DNA from: Candidatus Poseidoniales archaeon
GTDB taxonomy: Archaea; Thermoplasmatota; Poseidoniia; Poseidoniales; Thalassarchaeaceae
DNA length: 9,223 nt
Direction: 5' to 3'
NCBI GenBank assembly: GCA_022447885.1
Contig: JAKUTA010000036.1
Location: forward strand, 1 to 9,223
The notes beneath the pieces are model-generated. The model saw only the letters and a list, made by a program, of their open reading frames with translations, was not told the DNA's origin and did no database searches. Made by a program: the position numbers and the translations under genes. Each line of letters begins with the position of its first letter. The first letter of the stretch is position 1. Positions 5,977 to 9,223 of the stretch are shown piece after piece.

Positions 5977-7770
5977 ATGTCAGCCATCCCACCCACGTGG
6001 TTGCAGGGACTGCTGGGCACGCTCATCCTCGCTCTGCTGGTGGCTCTGGGAACCCGCTGGCTCCGTCTGCCGTACACCATCGCGCTGGTCCTCGTGGGCC
6101 TGGTCATCGGCTGGCTGGGCGAGTTGATCGTCGGCGACCTGCCGTTCGGTGGCGGACTGATGTCCGCCGACCTCATCCTGTTCGTACTGCTCCCGCCTCT
6201 GCTGTTCGAGGGGGCGGCCGGGATGCACATCGATAAGTTGCGTCGGAACTGGCGTCCCATCACATTGCTCGCCATCCCAGGTGTACTGCTCAACACCACC
6301 ATCATCGGCCTCATCTGTTGGCGGCTGCTGTGGTGGGGAGATGATTTCGGCTTCCTATATGGGCTGCTGCTCGGCAGCGTGCTCGCCGCCACTGATCCGG
6401 TCAGCGTGCTGGCGCTGGTGCGCAACCTCGGCGCCCCCAAGCGTCTGGCAGTGCTGCTTGAAGGGGAATCGCTGTTCAACGACGGGACCGCCATCGTCAT
6501 GTTCAACATCATCCTCATCGCTGTGCTCACCAAGATAGCTGGTGGCTCGACCTCCGCTTCGGAACTGCTGACTGGGGCGGTCGCCTCGTTCCTGATGGTC
6601 GTCACCATCGGGCTGCTCGTCGGCATGGTGCTCGGAGGCGTCGCCAACAGGCTGCTCCAGCAAAGTGACGACCATCTCGTCGAGATCGCGCTCACCGTGG
6701 CGCTCGCCTTCGGCTCCTTCCTGTTCGCCGAGATGCTGAGTGGGAGCGGGGTCATCGCAGTCGTCGTCGCCGGCCTGCTCGTGGGGAACCATGGCGTTCC
6801 GCAAGGGATGACTCCGACGGCGAGAATCGGCCTGCATCACTTCTGGGAGGTGGTCGCATTCCTGATCAACAGCGTGCTGTTCCTGATGATCGGCTACGAA
6901 CTGCAGCATGTGCTGACGCCGAATTCGCACACGCTCTGGCTCGCTTTCGTGGGTATCATGGCCGCGCTCGTCGCCAGGCTGGTGGTGTTCCCCCTGACCG
7001 CCCTCTCCAACCTCTCTCACCAACGTAAGATATCCACCTCGTGGCAGGTGGCTCTCTACTGGGGTGGTCTGCGCGGCAGCATCCCGATCGCCCTGCTGTT
7101 GCTGCTCTCTCACATCGTCCACGAAGGCACTGCCCTCTCCGGTTTCGAAAACCTGGTGTTCCTGCCCGAAGCCGTCTTTGATGCGATGCTCGTGGTCGGC
7201 TTCGCCGTCATCCTGTGGACACTGGTCGTGCAGGGTCTGACCATGCGCCCGCTGCTCCACCGCATGGGCGTCTGCGGGGTGTCCACCGAGGCCGAGGTGG
7301 AGTACGAGGTGGCGCTCGCCGACAAGATCGGCAGCCGAGCGGCCCTGCGGCGGCTGGGTGAGTTGAAGATGCAGGGGCTCATCAGCGACGACGACCAGCA
7401 GGCGCTCAGCGAGGACTATCGTGCACAGGTGGTCGCAGCCGACGCCCGCATCGCCGAGTTGTCCACCACGAGTCGTGTGCACGCCGGGAGGGTGGAGAGC
7501 GCCCGCAGGGAACTGCTGCTGGCCCAGATAGAGGCGCTCAGGAACGAAGAGCGCCGAGGCACCATCTCGACGTCGATCACAGAGAAGGCGCTCAAGTCGC
7601 TCGTCGGTGCGCTCTCCCAGTCTGAACAGTCCAAGGAGGACCTCGAACAGGTGTCCAAGCAGGCTGAACCGACTGATGAACACCCCCATGAGATCGACTT
7701 CGAGGAGTTATTGCCTAGGACGACCGAAGAGGTCACCGGAATCGAACTCGCCTCGCTCGAAGAAGAATGA
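5977..7770 (+). CDS. nhaP: CPA1/NhaP-type Na+/H+ antiporter with long soluble C-terminal tail
   Basis: Integral membrane cation/proton antiporter of 597 aa, expected to export Na+ (or take part in K+/pH balance) in exchange for H+. About 12 hydrophobic segments fill residues 8-425. Family motifs are LLPPLLFEGA (71-80), ATDPVSV with Thr139-Asp140-Pro141 in the unwound core helix, GESLFNDGTA with the Asn168-Asp169 ion-binding pair typical of electroneutral CPA1 members, and GGLRGSIPIA with the conserved Arg366. From about 426 to 597 the protein is soluble: a charged, Ala/Leu/Glu-rich stretch with coiled-coil character (about 440-560), then a very acidic end (EEVTGIELASLEEE). Such tails in related exchangers are regulatory; here that is inference. 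The gene appears to have its own promoter and no Shine-Dalgarno sequence. Transport family is confident; ion specificity (Na+, Li+ or K+) cannot be read from sequence. Confidence 0.92.
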   Translation: MSAIPPTWLQGLLGTLILALLVALGTRWLRLPYTIALVLVGLVIGWLGELIVGDLPFGGGLMSADLILFVLLPPLLFEGAAGMHIDKLRRNWRPITLLAIPGVLLNTTIIGLICWRLLWWGDDFGFLYGLLLGSVLAATDPVSVLALVRNLGAPKRLAVLLEGESLFNDGTAIVMFNIILIAVLTKIAGGSTSASELLTGAVASFLMVVTIGLLVGMVLGGVANRLLQQSDDHLVEIALTVALAFGSFLFAEMLSGSGVIAVVVAGLLVGNHGVPQGMTPTARIGLHHFWEVVAFLINSVLFLMIGYELQHVLTPNSHTLWLAFVGIMAALVARLVVFPLTALSNLSHQRKISTSWQVALYWGGLRGSIPIALLLLLSHIVHEGTALSGFENLVFLPEAVFDAMLVVGFAVILWTLVVQGLTMRPLLHRMGVCGVSTEAEVEYEVALADKIGSRAALRRLGELKMQGLISDDDQQALSEDYRAQVVAADARIAELSTTSRVHAGRVESARRELLLAQIEALRNEERRGTISTSITEKALKSLVGALSQSEQSKEDLEQVSKQAEPTDEHPHEIDFEELLPRTTEEVTGIELASLEEE

Positions 7771-7803
7771 GTCAGCGCTCGCTGTCGGCGCTCGGAGCGG
7801 ACA

Positions 7804-7812
7804 GATTTTAGA
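7804..7812 (+). promoter_or_regulatory. Probable TATA box for the ArsB/P-protein-like permease
   Basis: ATTTTA at 7805-7810 is the clearest AT-rich element in the 65-nt spacer after nhaP. Its centre is about 28 nt before ATG 7836 but only about 19 nt before the TTG at 7827. This spacing supports ATG 7836 as a leaderless start. The GC-rich DNA just upstream contains a 5-bp inverted repeat (AGCGC 7774-7778, GCGCT 7788-7792), which is too short to interpret. Confidence 0.5.
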
Positions 7813-7835
7813 GAGGTCATCTGTCGTTGCCCAAC

Positions 7836-9191
7836 ATGGTTGGTGCGGAACCAGTCGTGCTGGTCATCTTCATCATCTCGTTCATCCTCATCCTGTCCGA
7901 GAAACTGCACCGCACGATCGCCGCGTGGGCCGGTTGCGTGGTGCTGTTGGTACTCGGCAAGGCCACCGGCGTATTCGAGCTCGGCGTGGGTGTGACCCTC
8001 GAGGAGGAGATGCTCCACTGGGTCAACTTCGAGGTCATCGGACTGCTGCTCGGGATGATGGTGTTCGCCGCCATGCTGGAGCTGTCTGGCTTCTTCGAGT
8101 TCGTCGCCATCAAGGCGACGAAACTCTCCAAGGGGGACCCTTGGATGCTGATCGTCTATCTCGGGACGTTCACCACGCTCATCTCCCTGCTGATCGACAA
8201 CGTCACCGCCATCATCATCATCGCCCCGGTGACGCTCAGGATGTGCCGGAAGCTGAAGATCAATCCTGTACCACCGCTGCTCGCCGAAGCGATCCTCTCG
8301 GACACAGGTGGAGTCGCGTCGATGATTGGCGACCCCCCCAACGTGATGATCGAGTCGGTCGCCCATTTCGGCTTCAACTCGTTCCTCGCCCACCTCGGCA
8401 TCCTGACGGTGTTCGCTTGGGTGGCCACGCTCGGTTACATGCGCTGGTACTACCGCGACTGGATGCAGACCAAACCGGCCCATGTCGAGGAGATCATCGC
8501 GCAGGATGAATGGGATTCGGTCTCTGACCCCCGCTTGATGAAACTCACACTGACGGTGCTCGGGCTGACGGTGCTCGCCTTCTCACTGCACGGGGTCTTC
8601 TCCGACTTCACTGGTGTCACCTTCTCCATCCACGCCATCTCTCTCTCGGGTGCCGGAATCGCGCTCACCCTGGCCCGCCCGCGCAGGGAGGAGTTGCGGG
8701 TGGGATTCATCAACGAGGTGGTGGAGAAGGTGGAATGGCAGGCGCTGCTGTTTTTCGCCGGTCTGTTCATCCTTGTGGGTGCGATTGAGAATGTCGGCTA
8801 TCTCGAAGACTTGGCGGAATGGATCTTTGCCTCCAGCCGTGGCAACGATGTGGCGCTGGCGGTCATCATCATCTGGGTGTCCGCCGGTGCTTCCGCCATC
8901 GTGGACAACATTCCTTTCACGGCGGCCATGATCCCGGTGATTGAAAAGATGGGTGAGATATACTTGGTGAACACAGACCCGCTGTTCTGGGCTCTGGCGA
9001 TGGGCGCTGGGTTCGGCGGCAACGCCACACCCATCGGCTCCTCGGCCAACGTGATGACGGTCGCCATCAGCGAGCGGGGGGGGGCGCCGATAACCACCCG
9101 GGAGTGGGCGCGCGTCGGCCTGCCGGTGATGCTCATCACCTGCACGGTGGCGACATTGTTCATGGTCGTGTTCTACGAGATGTTCACGTGA
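7836..9191 (+). CDS. ArsB/P-protein-like permease (SLC13 / IT superfamily)
   Basis: Integral membrane anion or ion transporter of 451 aa with the two-fold repeated layout of the IT superfamily. Each half carries a conserved Asp-Asn motif and a glycine-rich hairpin tip. First half: Asp121-Asn122 in LIDNVTAIIII and GGVASMIGDPPNVMI with Gly165-Asn169. Second half: Asp357 in VDNIPFTAAMIPV and GGNATPIGSSANV at 394-406. A cytoplasmic linker (about 200-235) separates the halves. The stretch VEWQALLFFAGLFI and both Asp-Asn motifs recall the P-protein (OCA2)/ArsB branch more than the dicarboxylate branch. Start choice: ATG 7836 fits a TATA-like box about 28 nt upstream; a TTG at 7827 would add three residues. 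Substrate is open: arsenite, Na+/H+ exchange, chloride or organic anions. No arsenic genes are nearby, so arsenite export is not favoured. Following an Na+/H+ antiporter hints at ion homeostasis, but only weakly. Confidence 0.88.
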   Translation: MVGAEPVVLVIFIISFILILSEKLHRTIAAWAGCVVLLVLGKATGVFELGVGVTLEEEMLHWVNFEVIGLLLGMMVFAAMLELSGFFEFVAIKATKLSKGDPWMLIVYLGTFTTLISLLIDNVTAIIIIAPVTLRMCRKLKINPVPPLLAEAILSDTGGVASMIGDPPNVMIESVAHFGFNSFLAHLGILTVFAWVATLGYMRWYYRDWMQTKPAHVEEIIAQDEWDSVSDPRLMKLTLTVLGLTVLAFSLHGVFSDFTGVTFSIHAISLSGAGIALTLARPRREELRVGFINEVVEKVEWQALLFFAGLFILVGAIENVGYLEDLAEWIFASSRGNDVALAVIIIWVSAGASAIVDNIPFTAAMIPVIEKMGEIYLVNTDPLFWALAMGAGFGGNATPIGSSANVMTVAISERGGAPITTREWARVGLPVMLITCTVATLFMVVFYEMFT

Positions 9192-9223
9192 ATCCATCTT
9201 TCGGCTTTCTCGGCCCGGGTTTC
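9192..9223 (+). other. Window end, no feature seen
   Basis: Thirty-two bases follow the permease stop codon. They contain short T-runs (CTTTC repeated twice) that could belong to a U-rich archaeal terminator, but no long T-tract or hairpin is visible and the window ends before a next gene can be recognised. Confidence 0.3.

Noticed and set aside
6355..7689. Minus-strand open frame of 444 codons opposite the antiporter gene
   Set aside because: Its translation is dominated by His, Gln, Asp, Glu and Arg with no domain pattern, as expected from the complement of a GC-rich gene coding hydrophobic helices. The + strand carries clear family motifs throughout.
7774..7792. Inverted repeat AGCGC/GCGCT after the antiporter stop as a terminator
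   Set aside because: The stem is only five pairs with a 9-nt loop and no adjoining T-tract; the nearby ATTTTA is better explained as a TATA box.
7416..8483. Minus-strand open frame of 355 codons spanning the antiporter-permease junction
   Set aside because: It overlaps two well-supported + strand genes and their spacer, has low-complexity His/Asp/Glu/Arg content, and shows no motif.
7607..8509. Plus-strand open frame of 300 codons overlapping the antiporter end and the permease
   Set aside because: An alternate-frame shadow; the translation is Arg/His-rich and conflicts with both intact membrane proteins.

Overview
This GC-rich window is best read as a piece of archaeal genome. The strongest marker is a gene for the Rpr2/Rpp21-type zinc-ribbon subunit of RNase P (Rnp4), a protein found in archaea and eukaryotes but not bacteria. 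It is followed directly by an archaeal-style YhbY/CRM RNA-binding protein. AT-rich TATA-like boxes lie 26-28 nt before three ATG codons, as expected for leaderless archaeal transcripts. High GC, the two transporters and a very large membrane-anchored S8 protease with stacked beta domains together suggest a marine heterotrophic euryarchaeon, possibly Marine Group II (Ca. Poseidoniales). That lineage assignment is inference; the archaeal call is firmer.

Layout, all genes on the + strand: (1) bases 2-4561, a giant secreted and membrane-anchored subtilisin-family (S8, KP-43-like) protease whose 5' end lies outside the window; (2) a 92-nt GC-rich spacer with a small hairpin and a possible TATA box; (3) bases 4654-5927, a compact cluster of adenylate kinase, RNase P component 4 and a YhbY RNA-binding protein, with 6 nt between the first two and an ATGA overlap between the last two; (4) a 49-nt spacer with a TATA-like box, then a CPA1/NhaP-type Na+/H+ antiporter with a long soluble C-terminal tail (5977-7770); (5) a 65-nt spacer with a TATA-like box, then an ArsB/P-protein (SLC13-like, IT superfamily) permease (7836-9191). 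The last 32 bases hold nothing I can call. No stretch over 300 bases lacks a gene.

The middle cluster joins nucleotide homeostasis (adk) with tRNA 5'-end maturation (Rnp4) and ribosome-associated RNA binding (YhbY). The two transporters are separate transcription units by promoter evidence, but both probably serve ion balance. The protease would sit on the outer face of the membrane, held by a C-terminal helix, and digest external protein.

I found no CRISPR array, mobile element, tRNA or rRNA, and no clearly novel multi-gene system. The points most worth a second look are the architecture and cytoplasmic tail of the protease, the leaderless-promoter pattern, the start codon of rnp4, and the unassigned substrate and tail functions of the two transporters.
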